From the NCBI GenBank assembly GCA_026120035.1, contig JALRME010000021.1, positions 372,001-436,000 on the forward strand: a stretch of 64,000 bases of DNA, written 5' to 3'. The stretch is from Coleophoma eucalyptorum. Lineage: Eukaryota > Ascomycota > Leotiomycetes > Helotiales > Dermateaceae. A model generated the notes under the pieces. That model was not told where the DNA came from, did not search any database, and saw only the letters and a program-made list of their open reading frames with translations. Below are positions 25,040-35,239 of this stretch, piece by piece. How positions within the stretch are numbered: position 1 is the stretch's first letter; each line of letters opens with the position of its first letter. A program made the position numbers and the translations under genes.

Positions 25040-25868
25040 TGCGTTGCGAAGTCCGTATGCAGCCAGGGCACCAAGACTTAAAGCAAGACCAGCTCTGCGC
25101 AGCATATGTGAGTCAGATCGGGTATAGGTCTATCTCGCAGGGTTGTGATGACACTATCAGCGAACGACTTGGTGGAAGTCGAAGCTCAACAAGAGTTGAC
25201 CAGGCGTGCGCTCGCAAGGTGGTGGCGTATCGTACTGCGAGCCTCGCTGACGCACTTGTTTGTATTCGCGGATTAGAGCAAGGGAATATGGAGTGTCAAG
25301 ATGCTGATATCACGAATTTTCAAGACGCCACTCTTGGATTATTGTGGCAAGTAATAGACAAGCATAGAATGGGGAGGTAGAGTTATCAAGTAGCGGAAGT
25401 CAGCTGGAATTGTATCCGTGACGCAGTTGGAGCTCGGCCCCAAGATTATCCCTGTACCTTTGTGTCTTCAGGTTCGGGGCCGCTATCGCTTTAATCCAGT
25501 GACGACAGCTTTGCAGCTTTGCAGCTTTGCAGCTTTGCAGCTTCGTAGCTTCACCTTTTTCGACTCGGAAAAACTGTATCAAATCAACTAACTCTTGGAG
25601 TGAATCGACAGATTATGACTGCCAGGATATTTCTGTTGAGTCATCGAGGACTCGGCTGTTATCAGCACAGACAAAAGAATATCGCGGACAGCAAACACAC
25701 ATCATGGCTACGTGCATAAATGAGAGAAGATGTAATTGGTAAAATTTGAACCAAGCAGACACATACCGAAGATCTCGGTCAAACCACATACTCCAAAATG
25801 TTTGGTATTACGAACAACAAAAGCCCCCATAAATCGTACAAAACTCCTGTTCTCCTCATTGGATTGCT
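25040..25868. other. Upstream region of the RING gene and 3' flank of fis1
   Basis: No gene recognised. It carries a short tandem repeat at 25507-25553 (listed separately). Confidence 0.5.
25507..25553 (+). repeat. Tandem 8-bp microsatellite (AGCTTTGC)
   Basis: Four exact copies of AGCTTTGC in tandem are followed by two decayed copies (AGCTTCGT, AGCTTCAC). No function is suggested. Confidence 0.85.
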
Positions 25869-26585
25869 TTACTTAGCCCTCTTCCCCATCCCCTTGAAGA
25901 TCATTGAACCCACCACGCCAGCCGCCAGAGCAACACCGCTCAAGATTGCTACGCCCATCAGTCCCTCCTTCGCAACCTTATCATCGATCAAGCCCCTCAA
26001 ACTGCTTGCTTGCAGGTTTGCAGGCTCTTTGTCCAGTAACAGATCGTTGTACCGTCGTGCTTCTGCGTAGTTACCAAGCTTGTAGTTTCCAAGAGCAAGA
26101 TAGTAGAGGCATTCTCGTCTTCGTTCGGGTGATGTGCGGAAGATGTCTGAAAGGAGACGGACTCCTTCTTGTTGTTCTGGCCGGAGGTTCGACTTGATCA
26201 GACCCTTCGAAGGTATCAGTACTGCAGCAGAGACAGGCATCTTTAATTCTCACCCATGCAAAGTTGAACTTTGTTTGTATGCCGACATGCTCTCCTTCCT
26301 TTTCATACTGTGCTCTAAGGACTGCTAGTTCTGCCGGCTTTAACGGACTGTCAAAAGTTAGCTGTTATTCCGATCGCAATAACCACGTTGCAGATCCAAG
26401 AGGGTTGTAACGGTCAAGTCCAGAAAGCTTGGGGATTGGGACTGACCTCTCCGCATCAGCAGCATCTATGTAGCAAGTTAGCAAAGCTCGTTCATTTAAG
26501 AGGCGAGTGAAATGGCGCGAGGGTGAATCGACACCATGCGGGAGAGCTGGAACCACAGATGCTTACATGGTAGATTTGAACCCAT
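25869..26585 (-). CDS. FIS1: Mitochondrial fission 1 protein Fis1, 155 aa
   Basis: Four exons, 26585-26567, 26465-26447, 26347-26254 and 26204-25869, join to 155 residues, matching the usual 150-155. The N-terminus reads LPYAADAESPL, the conserved opening of fungal Fis1. Two TPR-like helical repeats follow ([16 protein letters not shown]...[29 protein letters not shown]...[17 protein letters not shown]). A single C-terminal membrane helix (about 128-147) ends in a basic tail, KGMGKRAK. The protein is tail-anchored in the outer mitochondrial (and peroxisomal) membrane and recruits the dynamin Dnm1 through the adaptor Mdv1. The first two exons are only 19 nt each, so single-frame gene finding would start wrongly inside intron 3. 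The gene is divergent from SPC24 across 325 bp. Confidence 0.95.
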
Positions 26586-26910
26586 TGTTATCGTGTTAAG
26601 AAGCTACAGTTTGACCTTGCGACTGGGTTCACAAAGTACTCGTTGTGCTGGGTTGGTGTTGAAGATTGTAGAGAAGGTCGCAGAACCATGTGGCTTAAAG
26701 TTCGAGCACCGCCACCTGACGTACAGATGCAAAAATATCCTGATTGTTGCCAGGGGTGACGGGTGAGGTTGTGTGTTGACTTAGGCGACACGAAACGAAC
26801 TTTCACCATCAAATTCGCGAACCTACACATCTATCAAAGGATCGAACTGCTGTGGACATACCCTCATCTCAAATAATAGAAAAGGTTTTTCCTATAAAAA
26901 ATCTGCCAAG
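26586..26910. promoter_or_regulatory. Short divergent promoter between FIS1 and SPC24
   Basis: Only 325 bp separate the start codons of two oppositely oriented housekeeping genes, so both promoters must lie here. A TATA-like TATAAAAAA is present at 26893-26901, just before the SPC24 start. Confidence 0.6.
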
Positions 26911-27602
26911 ATGCTTCTCGACGAGGATCCCGCAACTGTGAGCCTTCCTCCTAACAGTCTAACAGCAGAAACTTATCATGTGTAGCTCATTCACCACACT
27001 GTTGGCAACTTCAACATCCAACCTGACAAACTCGCAATTTCCCGCATTAATGAATCGTTATCAACTTTACAGCAAGCACGAGATCTACGAGTGCGAGAGG
27101 CCGAGAGCGCGTTGAAGAGTACGTGTCGTCCAAAGGCGTGGAGGAGCACAAGATTAACAATAAACAAATAGAGCTTTCAAGACAACTTACAACCCTCCAT
27201 AATCACCATGACGAGGTAGTCTCCTCAAACTCTTCGACTGCACACGCATCTGAGATTGCGACCCTGGACACAAAGAAGTTCCGAATTGCGAAGACAGCCA
27301 ATGATCTCGAGATCGAATCCGAGCGTCTTTCGTCCCAACTGGCGGATCTACAGGCAAAGCTTCAAGAATTGGAGTTACAAGGTGTAGACGGAAGAGATTT
27401 GGCGAAGCGTCCTCAGGTCGAGGATGAGACGAGCCTGAAGCTGAAGGTGTATCGCAGTCTTGGTATCGACATTGAGCGGGAGAATGGGGAGTACTCGAAA
27501 GCAATTATCCGAAATGCGCAAAAGGGAGACCTCCATGTGGTGAATATGGACAGCAAGTTCTCGAAATTCTTTTACGCGAACTACTTCTGGAACACTTTGT
27601 AA
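26911..27602 (+). CDS. SPC24: Kinetochore protein Spc24 (Ndc80 complex), 196 aa
   Basis: Exons 26911-26937, 26986-27118 and 27172-27602 join in frame to 196 residues, typical for fungal Spc24. It opens [20 protein letters not shown], has a long coiled coil (about 35-115, ending around [18 protein letters not shown]), and closes with the globular C-terminal domain with [14 protein letters not shown] and [16 protein letters not shown]. In the Ndc80 complex it pairs with Spc25 to dock the outer kinetochore onto Mis12 and CENP-T-type receptors. The first exon encodes only nine residues. The 27119-27171 intron border was chosen because it restores KLSRQL without a gap. Confidence 0.9.
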
Positions 27603-27966
27603 TGGACCACTTTGGATTAATGTTTTTGTTGCGAATACCAGGACCTGGCGTTGGTTGGAGTTCTGCTTGAGGAATGCATACCTGTTTTCTGGATGGCTGG
27701 AAGTCTCCATTTGATGAGTCATGAATAAACAACTTATCGTTACATTAAGTACCATATTGGCACTGGTTGTAGGCATACGATGCGATGCAAATAGCAAAAG
27801 ATTATATATATATGGTCTGCCCCATAGAATAGCAGTACCTGGTTTGTTCCGTTATTTCCTGAGATTCTTCCTTACTCCATACCAGTTATTTAACCTTCCG
27901 AACTAAAGCCCACAATTATACAACGACATAAAACTCCTTGTCATTAGTTAGAAGACGCAGTCTCAA
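27603..27966. other. Convergent 3' intergenic spacer
   Basis: 3' flanks of SPC24 and the leftward membrane-protein gene; nothing else recognised. Confidence 0.6.
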
Positions 27967-28683
27967 CTAGACTCTCTTCATATTCAACCCCGAGCTTCTC
28001 GAGCTCTCGGACGAGGCGGAAGTATAAGTGTTGAGCGACGGTGGCTTCTTTGCTATCCTTGGGCTCAGCGGCTGAGCTGGGAAGTATGAAGCGCCAGCCA
28101 TCATAACCGTGGGAGAAGTCCTGGCTCGCGAAGTGTTTGGAGAATGCATCATCAAAGCTTCCGGGCTCGAGCTCCTGTTCATCTTCCTCACTAATGGAGC
28201 ACTCCCTGATGTATGAGAACGTCGATGTCTCCGCCCATGGTCTGCAGGGAGTTCTAATTGTGAATGGAAACTCGTCCATAGGCCATCGTCATCCGAAGGA
28301 TTGTCTAACCTCCAGCCTCCGACTCCTTCGTAGTCTCTTGTTGGGCCAATACTCTGACTGAGCCCAAATCCTACATCACCCAAGGTTGGTGTAAGTGTAC
28401 CCGCCGACTGGTTACTACTACTGCTCCTCCGCTTTCTCCGTCGCACTCTTGTGACAGGATCTATGAACGACTTCGATCGAGGGAGTGGTGTTGATGGACT
28501 TTTGTCGCCGAAGAGATAGTACGGTATCACTGCGACGGCGAGCTCGATATATATCAAGGTTACTCGGAAGGCCAGCACGGCAAAAGCTAGAATGGAAGTG
28601 ATGCTAGCGAAAATGGCGACTGGAATGGTAAATAGGAAGAGACAGGGTAGGATTATGGCATATACAGGGCTGATGATTGCCAT
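27967..28683 (-). CDS. Conserved fungal small membrane protein, 238 aa, function unknown
   Basis: A single exon of 238 residues. It starts with two adjacent hydrophobic helices (about 4-29 and 31-58: ISPVYAIILPCLFLF, TSILAFAVLAFRVTLIYIELAVAVIPYYL), followed by a basic RRRKRR segment near residue 82. The rest is a Ser/Thr/Pro-rich, probably disordered cytosolic tail with many possible phosphorylation sites (SSPEALMMHSP, TSRARTSP, SASSESSRSS). The topology suggests a hairpin-anchored ER or nuclear-envelope protein; I do not recognise a family with known function. The open frame extends upstream past 28900 but without support; the ATG at 28683 directly precedes the hydrophobic part. Confidence 0.75.
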   Translation of the reverse strand: MAIISPVYAIILPCLFLFTIPVAIFASITSILAFAVLAFRVTLIYIELAVAVIPYYLFGDKSPSTPLPRSKSFIDPVTRVRRRKRRSSSSNQSAGTLTPTLGDVGFGLSQSIGPTRDYEGVGGWRLDNPSDDDGLWTSFHSQLELPADHGRRHRRSHTSGSAPLVRKMNRSSSPEALMMHSPNTSRARTSPTVMMAGASYFPAQPLSPRIAKKPPSLNTYTSASSESSRSSGLNMKRV

Positions 28684-29044
28684 TGTTGTCGAAGTTACAT
28701 ATTGTAAAAACGCGACAGAAGGATAAATATGGATGAGAATGGCGGAGCAGGATTTAAAGTAGGCAAGGGATGGAAGAGATGGAGTGATTGGGAACGGAGG
28801 CTGAGAAATACATGTGATTATGGTTGCAAAGTGTGGGGTAAGGCTAAGCCGACAAGTGCAGTTGTAGATCGCGGAGAGTTTCGTAGTCGGATTGGGTTGC
28901 CTTTGTCGGCCACCGTACCTTTGGATCATGTTCCACCACATTTCATCATCGTGTCGCGTGCGACTTCAGGCACATGGCCAACCCAGTCATTGTGATTTGT
29001 TGTAACAGTTCGAAGATGCCATATTGGTAGCATCATCTCACGAA
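28684..29044. promoter_or_regulatory. Divergent promoter region
   Basis: This 361 bp spacer separates the starts of the membrane-protein gene (leftward) and the TatD-like gene (rightward). No specific sites were recognised. Confidence 0.5.
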
Positions 29045-30208
29045 ATGGCTTCATCAACCTCAGAAAAATCCGATGCGGGCGCGTTTCCATGGCATCTGGG
29101 TGTCTATGATGCGCACTGTCACCCGACGGACACCATGGACTCCATAGCGTCAATATCAACTATGAAGGCTCGAGCCTTAACCGTTATGGCAACGCGAGCC
29201 CAGGACCAGGGGTTGGTGGCCCAAGTCGCTGATGCGCATGGTCTGAGTGCACCGCCCAACGACAAAGCTCCGGATAAATTCATGGTGCCTTGCTTTGGAT
29301 GGCATCCTTGGTTCTCATACCAGATATATGATGATGTTGTAGGTCCAAGGGTATCGGACCTCAACTCCGAAGAATTCAAATTCAATCATTACCAAACGGC
29401 CCTGACACCTAAGTCCGATGACATGGCATTTTTGAAGTCCTTACCACCGCCGATATCCTTGTCAGACTTTCTCCAAGAAACGAAGAAGTATCTAGAAAAG
29501 TATCCGAAAGCTCTCGTGGGGGAGATTGGGCTGGATAAAGGCTTTCGTCTTCCTAGCAGTTGGACTGAAGATTTGGAGGAGAGCAGAGATGATGGCCTCA
29601 CTCCAGGTGGCCGGGAAGGTAGGCGATTGTCGCCGTATCGAGTCCAGATGGCCCATCAAAAGGCCATACTCAAAGCCCAACTCAACCTGGCTGGAGAGAT
29701 GGACCGAGCAGTTTCCGTTCACGGTGTTCAAGCACATGGTGTAGTCTTTGATACCTTGCAAGAAACCTGGAAAGGTCACGAGAAGGAAGTCATGAGTGCA
29801 AAGCAGCGAAAACAGCTCACGAAAGTCTCCAACATAGATGTTGAACACGATCACGAAGAGCCAAAGTCCAAGCGGAGACCATTTCCTCCACGAATATGCC
29901 TTCACTCTTACTCTGGACCACCTGACACACTCAAGCAATACTTCCATCCAACTGTGCCTGCCGCGATCTTCTTCTCATTTTCTTCTGCTATCAACATGTC
30001 AACTGCTGCCAGTGCAAAAGCTATTGATGTCATTAAAGCAATGCCGGATGATCGGATTTTGGTCGAGAGTGATCTCCATGTTGCTGGCTCCGAGATGGAT
30101 GACCGGCTAGAGGAAATGTGTCGCAAGATCTGCGAGGTTAAGGGGTGGGATCTGGAGCAAGGTGTCACTCAGCTTGCAAAAAACTGGCACCAATTTATAT
30201 ATGGGTGA
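29045..30208 (+). CDS. TatD-family metal-dependent hydrolase, Scn1 (Cut9-interacting protein)-like, 387 aa
   Basis: A single exon of 387 residues. The amidohydrolase-fold metal motif HxH is seen in YDAHCHPTD (His24 and His26). Further family positions are [19 protein letters not shown] (metal-bridging Glu), [18 protein letters not shown] and [10 protein letters not shown] (catalytic Asp). The large size with insertions and the GWHPW motif match the fungal Scn1 branch, named from its genetic link to the anaphase-promoting complex subunit Cut9 in fission yeast. TatD relatives are 3'-5' DNases; whether this branch is a nuclease is not established from sequence. The ATG at 29045 was preferred as the first in frame. 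Confidence 0.88.
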   Translation: MASSTSEKSDAGAFPWHLGVYDAHCHPTDTMDSIASISTMKARALTVMATRAQDQGLVAQVADAHGLSAPPNDKAPDKFMVPCFGWHPWFSYQIYDDVVGPRVSDLNSEEFKFNHYQTALTPKSDDMAFLKSLPPPISLSDFLQETKKYLEKYPKALVGEIGLDKGFRLPSSWTEDLEESRDDGLTPGGREGRRLSPYRVQMAHQKAILKAQLNLAGEMDRAVSVHGVQAHGVVFDTLQETWKGHEKEVMSAKQRKQLTKVSNIDVEHDHEEPKSKRRPFPPRICLHSYSGPPDTLKQYFHPTVPAAIFFSFSSAINMSTAASAKAIDVIKAMPDDRILVESDLHVAGSEMDDRLEEMCRKICEVKGWDLEQGVTQLAKNWHQFIYG

Positions 30209-31439
30209 AAGACAGCAAGATCTATGGCCTCAGCTATGAAAAGAATCTCTGGGGTATATTTCGGACAGGTCACTGCTATCCAAACAAATGGAAAGCGGCA
30301 CCATGTATACACTACTCAATAGAAAGAAATTATATGTACTAAAATCTACCAATATTTTATGATGGAGAGAATATGCTCAACAACAACAAAAACCACGTTC
30401 AATTTGCATTCGTTTTCACCACTGACTCTCATCTTACACTTTTCCAATCAGGACTTTACCAAATTACTGATCTGTTGATATTTAGGCAGGTTTAACAACT
30501 CTATAATATCGACGATTACCTTATATGTATAGCCCAGGTTGCATTTCCTCTGAAGGTGCAGAATTCCCACCCTCCTCTGTATAAAATTTCATGCAGTCCT
30601 TCTCCCCTATCGTTCAAGTCGACTCATTTTCTAAAACTATTAAAGAAATTAAAGAATAATCATTCTGGGTTTTAAATACTGTTTAAAGATTTTAAGTTCA
30701 GCTGGCTTCATAATTAGTTTCATCTCGATAAACTATTCTGTAGTTACATTTCATATAAATTCGAACGAAGTGGGCACACTCACTGGTAAATGAACCACTA
30801 CCCAAAGATCTCAAGATCATGCTTCGTATCAATCCTCCCTAACATATCATATTTCAATTCACTCTGAACATATAACAGTAATCACGGTTCTTCAAATCCG
30901 ACGGCCTTTATATGAGAAATGATAACCAAATGTTGAATATGAAGCACAGGAGGTTTTCTACCTCCACAAGTTCCCCATTTCTTACCTCCTCCCTTTGCCT
31001 TTTGTTCCAACTAAATTTCGGACATGCAAAATATCATCACATATACACTAGGCCTTAATCACTGAGATGCTGCCACGTAGAAACAAAAACTTCAATACCA
31101 ATATCTTATCTTGAGGGCTTGGTTTCGGTCGCTGCACATCCTTATTATTATTCTCTAATCCTCTCTTCTAACTTCCTATCAAGCATGTTAAGTTTCACTT
31201 TCAGCTGCCAACGAAACAGATTACACCATCTGATAATTCAATTCCTTTCAAAGTGACAAGAATCTCCAAGACACAGGCACAGGCAAACCACCCAATGTAA
31301 CTTCCAGGATTCTACTAACATCTTTGTTTCTAGAACGTAGTCTCCCAGTAAAGAGTTTGTAAACACTAACAGCAAAATCACACCTACTAAAAACCATACC
31401 AGCAGGGCAAGACACACCTTCAGAAAGTTCCAGACTTCT
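30209..31439. other. Intergenic, AT-rich, no gene recognised
   Basis: 1.2 kb without a convincing frame on either strand. It consists of AT-rich and pyrimidine-rich stretches. Confidence 0.55.
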
Positions 31440-31710
31440 ATGGAGGCTTATCATCGTAAAATGAAACCAGGAGAGTTTCTTGAAGACAGCAGCTTAGGTA
31501 CGCATGTTTCCCGCTTGGGTAATCCAAGCAAAGACGTCAACGGCAACGAGTACAACGACCCGTTTGGTTACTATACTGAAGGTATGTACTTTCAATTTTC
31601 ACTGTCAATATCGATTTTATTGCCTTCAGTTTCAGGCTCTTGCAAAAGTGGAGGTGTCGTTCAGTGACAATGCAAACATTAACGACAGCGTATATTTTGA
31701 TAGCTCTTAG
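31440..31710 (+). CDS. Possible small spliced ORF, function unknown
   Basis: An ATG at 31440 opens a 47-codon polar segment ending at a good 5' splice site (GAAG/GTATGT at 31580). It is followed by a pyrimidine-rich tract and possible acceptors near 31630-31640. Two downstream frames are short; one ends at 31668, another at 31710. No homology was recognised. It may instead be a 5' exon of the Myb-like gene that starts at 32301, or chance. Confidence 0.2.
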
Positions 31711-32300
31711 CTCTTGGCTCTAGCCTATCCTTAGTTCAAAGTGGGACATTTGGGGTGGGTAGCATTTCTTAAAGTTCACCACCTCAACCAACGTCCCAGC
31801 ATCCACTACAAACTCAACTACATTATCCTTACCAGGGCTTCTTTCATATACCTAGCCCCTAAGGCCTGTTATCTGACAGCGCTAAGTTGAGCGACACGCA
31901 TATCCGAATTGGGTTGATCAGTGTTTACTTCATGCCATTCGACTGCATAGGCATGTCACCTGGCAGTGCGAAATTTATTGAAGGCACCCATTTCACTGCG
32001 ATATGAACATCCTTGGCTAGTGGTCAGTTCAATCATCCTGTCATACAGTGAGTGCTTACGAAGAAGTGTCTTTAGAAAGGCATATTCCGATCCTACTTCC
32101 TCGGACTCGATTCCCGCAAACCATAAATATTCCTGCAAAGACCAACTTTTCAATATTCATCTAAGTCATAACATAGAGACTCTTCCTAAGCTGACAATTC
32201 ACTAGCTCGTGCAAACCCAGAACATCAAAACTGGATCACTACGCCACTACCAAACCAGCAACGCAAAAGCAGTACAAACTTAGCTAATAAGCGCAACGCT
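31711..32300. other. Upstream region of the Myb-like gene
   Basis: No gene recognised; presumed promoter and leader of the gene at 32301. Confidence 0.5.
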
Positions 32301-33572
32301 ATGGCAAATAGCACGCAGTCCGACCTCTCTTTCAAGGAAGAGAAGACTTCCTCGCGCAATTCTCCTACTGACATCAACAACCATCATAAAAATGTTGATA
32401 TAAGCACTCAACAGTGTCAAGCAGGGTGCATAGCGTGTTGCGACTCCAGACCAACTGGGCAAGGAGCATATAAAATTTACCAAAGTCCTGAGTCCGCTGG
32501 CAATACGTTTTCCGGTCACCCATTGCTCTCAATAGAGGCCCCTGAAAACGATGAGTGCATCGCTGGTTTTCAAGGTGAATTACGGGATGATGATAAATAC
32601 CACCCAGTCCAGCAAGATCCAAAGATCGAATCACCAAATCCACAAAAATACTATGGACGACAGCATTATACTGGTTTCGCACCAGAACGTCAATTCGCGG
32701 ATCAGCCAAGCGGCTCAGATCGTGAGAGTAGTGGAACTAGATTTCTTGGGGAAGACATGGAGAGCGTTGATAAAAGATTCTACCAGGATCCTGTTTCGGG
32801 AAAAGTATATTCTCGTCATCGTGAAGGTATTAGATCGATCTGGGACTCTGCAAATATCGGCATATCTCCTCTATCGAAAGTTGAAGTTGAGCACCATAAT
32901 ATTAGACCTGCTGGAGAGATATCAACTTTTCACCAGGTACCTAATGACGGTTCCAATGTTTATCCATCAAGATACTCAGGAGGTGATGAGAGTTGGGGAA
33001 TCAATGTGCAGCCTCTAATAAACCGTGAGGTGTCGCTTGAGGGAAGGGTTCTATTATCTAAAGCCAGTCTGAAGAAGAGAGATATTGAGAAAGCCGGTGT
33101 TTCTAAAGCTGGATTTAAGAGAGGTTATGGAGCTAGTGATCCGGAGAACCTACGAATCATGGATCTATTCGAGAATGAGCAAGATGGAAAGCTTCTGAAG
33201 TGGCCTGAGATTGCAGCAATAATCAATAAGGAGAGAATCAAAACTGGAAAACAACCAGGACTTACTGCCAATGCTACACAAAATCGATACAATCGGACTG
33301 CGCCCGTCATCTATGCCTCGGAGGGTCGAGCATTCGTGCCACTGAGAAAGCGTATGAGAGCTAGTAAGGCAAGCCGCAAGGAAGGTAGGGTTCAATATGC
33401 TTGGACCTCAGACCTGGATGAGCTCCTAGTCATCGTTGTCAAGGATTATGAAGCACAGAGGTGGACAGAGGTAGCAAGGCGTTACAATGTGGAAGCATCT
33501 AGACGATTCCCTGACCCCAGCAGAAACCATATCGATGAAGATCTTGCAGCAATTCGATACAAGATGCTTTGA
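32301..33572 (+). CDS. Tandem Myb/SANT-like DNA-binding-type protein, 423 aa
   Basis: A single exon of 423 residues. The N-terminal 260 residues are polar and low in structure. The C-terminal part carries two Myb/SANT-like units. The first, around 272-335, has NLRIMDLFENEQDGKLLKW, EIAAIINKER and NATQNRYNR, the helix-turn-helix spacing of fungal Myb-like proteins. The second, around 365-420, has YAWTSDLDELLVIVVKDYE, RWTEVARRYN and DEDLAAIRYKML. Conserved Trp residues are partly replaced (LLKWPEIA, RWTEVA keep one each), as is usual in this lineage-specific group. A nuclear DNA- or histone-binding role is inferred. No neighbour points to a pathway. Confidence 0.75.
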   Translation: MANSTQSDLSFKEEKTSSRNSPTDINNHHKNVDISTQQCQAGCIACCDSRPTGQGAYKIYQSPESAGNTFSGHPLLSIEAPENDECIAGFQGELRDDDKYHPVQQDPKIESPNPQKYYGRQHYTGFAPERQFADQPSGSDRESSGTRFLGEDMESVDKRFYQDPVSGKVYSRHREGIRSIWDSANIGISPLSKVEVEHHNIRPAGEISTFHQVPNDGSNVYPSRYSGGDESWGINVQPLINREVSLEGRVLLSKASLKKRDIEKAGVSKAGFKRGYGASDPENLRIMDLFENEQDGKLLKWPEIAAIINKERIKTGKQPGLTANATQNRYNRTAPVIYASEGRAFVPLRKRMRASKASRKEGRVQYAWTSDLDELLVIVVKDYEAQRWTEVARRYNVEASRRFPDPSRNHIDEDLAAIRYKML

Positions 33573-35239
33573 ATGCAGATTTGGGATGTGGGGACTATGG
33601 AGGTTTGACCTTGATGGAAGTTGTGGGGAGAGTGGTGATTAGAATGGACGAGATCCAAACGATCGGAAATAGGGCATAATATTTATTTTGAGAGGGTGCT
33701 GGCGGTGTAGGTTCTTGCATGCTATTCCGTCGTTCTCCTCTTTTTCCTGCGTCCTTTATTGTTATCCTGGTGCTGCAGCACGAGATCCACCTACAAGACT
33801 TTGCGATGATTTTGCGATAACCCTGCGGTAATCTGTGTTTAGCATTGCATATTATACCCCAGTAAACTTTGCCTTCATTTCAAATTCAAGAAGTATCGTT
33901 CTATAACAATGAGATATTCTTGACTCCTATGTACTGGGATGGTAGTAAGTTCAGTCATACCAGTCAGCTAAAATTATAATTAGGCAAAAGCCGTAGTTAA
34001 TTCAATATTCATGGTAATATAATTAGCGTTATTCAACATGGTGACTGAATACAAGTTAATATTAGAGCATTGGTTCTCGTTCTGCTTCAGTGATGCAGGT
34101 ACAAAATCCCACGTTGGAGGGGCATGCCACTGCGATGAGATCATCAAACCTTGCAAATCTCTTGAATCGAGTTAATGGTTATTTAATGTAGTATATAATT
34201 GAACTCCCAGGGAAGGCCCACTCACTACATAGACTAAAACTGTGCCAGAGAACTTAATAGACCTTGCAAGTACCTTTTCACTAAATCGTGTGCGCAGCCA
34301 TCGCTTAACTTCGACATGAGGTATAGGCATACTTCCAAAGCAGAGTACAAAGGATTCTTCATTCATGAAATATTTAACGGTCATATCAGAATATGATCGG
34401 AGGTATTTTTTTCAAGCTTGAGAAAGAAAGATTCGAGAATTGCGTTCGTAGAACTGGGTAATTACTTTGGTACTTGACCATGTCGATCACCAGGAAGTCA
34501 CAAGGCCAACCCGGATTCAGATGGAGGCTTAAACCCCTCCAGAAGCAATCAAAACCGAATTCGGCCTTATGCGATCCTGTTGGTAAGTTTTATTGCCAAA
34601 AGTCCTCGTGGGATACACAGCCAGATAGGCGACTTAACGGAGGGACTCAAGCGCGGGCCAACAAAGACGTTGTCGATATTAATGGATATTTGCCGAAATA
34701 AATCCTGATTGCTGGGATGTACCGTGACGCGTCTACCAAAAGAATTAGCACTACTGATGACTCTTGATAAAATGTTTCTCGCGATGAACTCGGGTAGATC
34801 GATTTCTTTGCGGCTATATATGAAGAATTTAAAATCTGATTCTCGATAATTTGAATAAGACAACAGTAATCTCGAGATCCTCATGTGAAAACTCCGACTT
34901 AAAACTCCGGTTATAGATTGACATCTAAAGCCCACTCTTTAAGTATCTGTTCCATTGGGCTAACTGCACAACAAGCTTTCGGGTGAACGTCGCCAAGTAA
35001 AAAGCCTGCCTTATCGGTACTTATCACCTACCCCTGAAAGATCCACTTGGGTACATACTGCTGGGAGGATGAATTGGGTTTGATAAATGTCAAGAGCGAA
35101 TCTTTACCCTTATCGCTCATGAAAGCCGGGCAAAAACCTTGCCGTGGGCCTGCTCTCCTTGGGAACATAAAGCGTTTGGATTTCCCAAGTCTTAGGTGGT
35201 TGTGAGTCCAAGGACTTTCAGTAATTCCAGCACAAAAAG
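33573..35239. other. Intergenic, AT-rich, no gene recognised
   Basis: 1.67 kb with only short frames. The right end is the promoter of the amino acid transporter. No repeats or RNA genes recognised. Confidence 0.55.
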
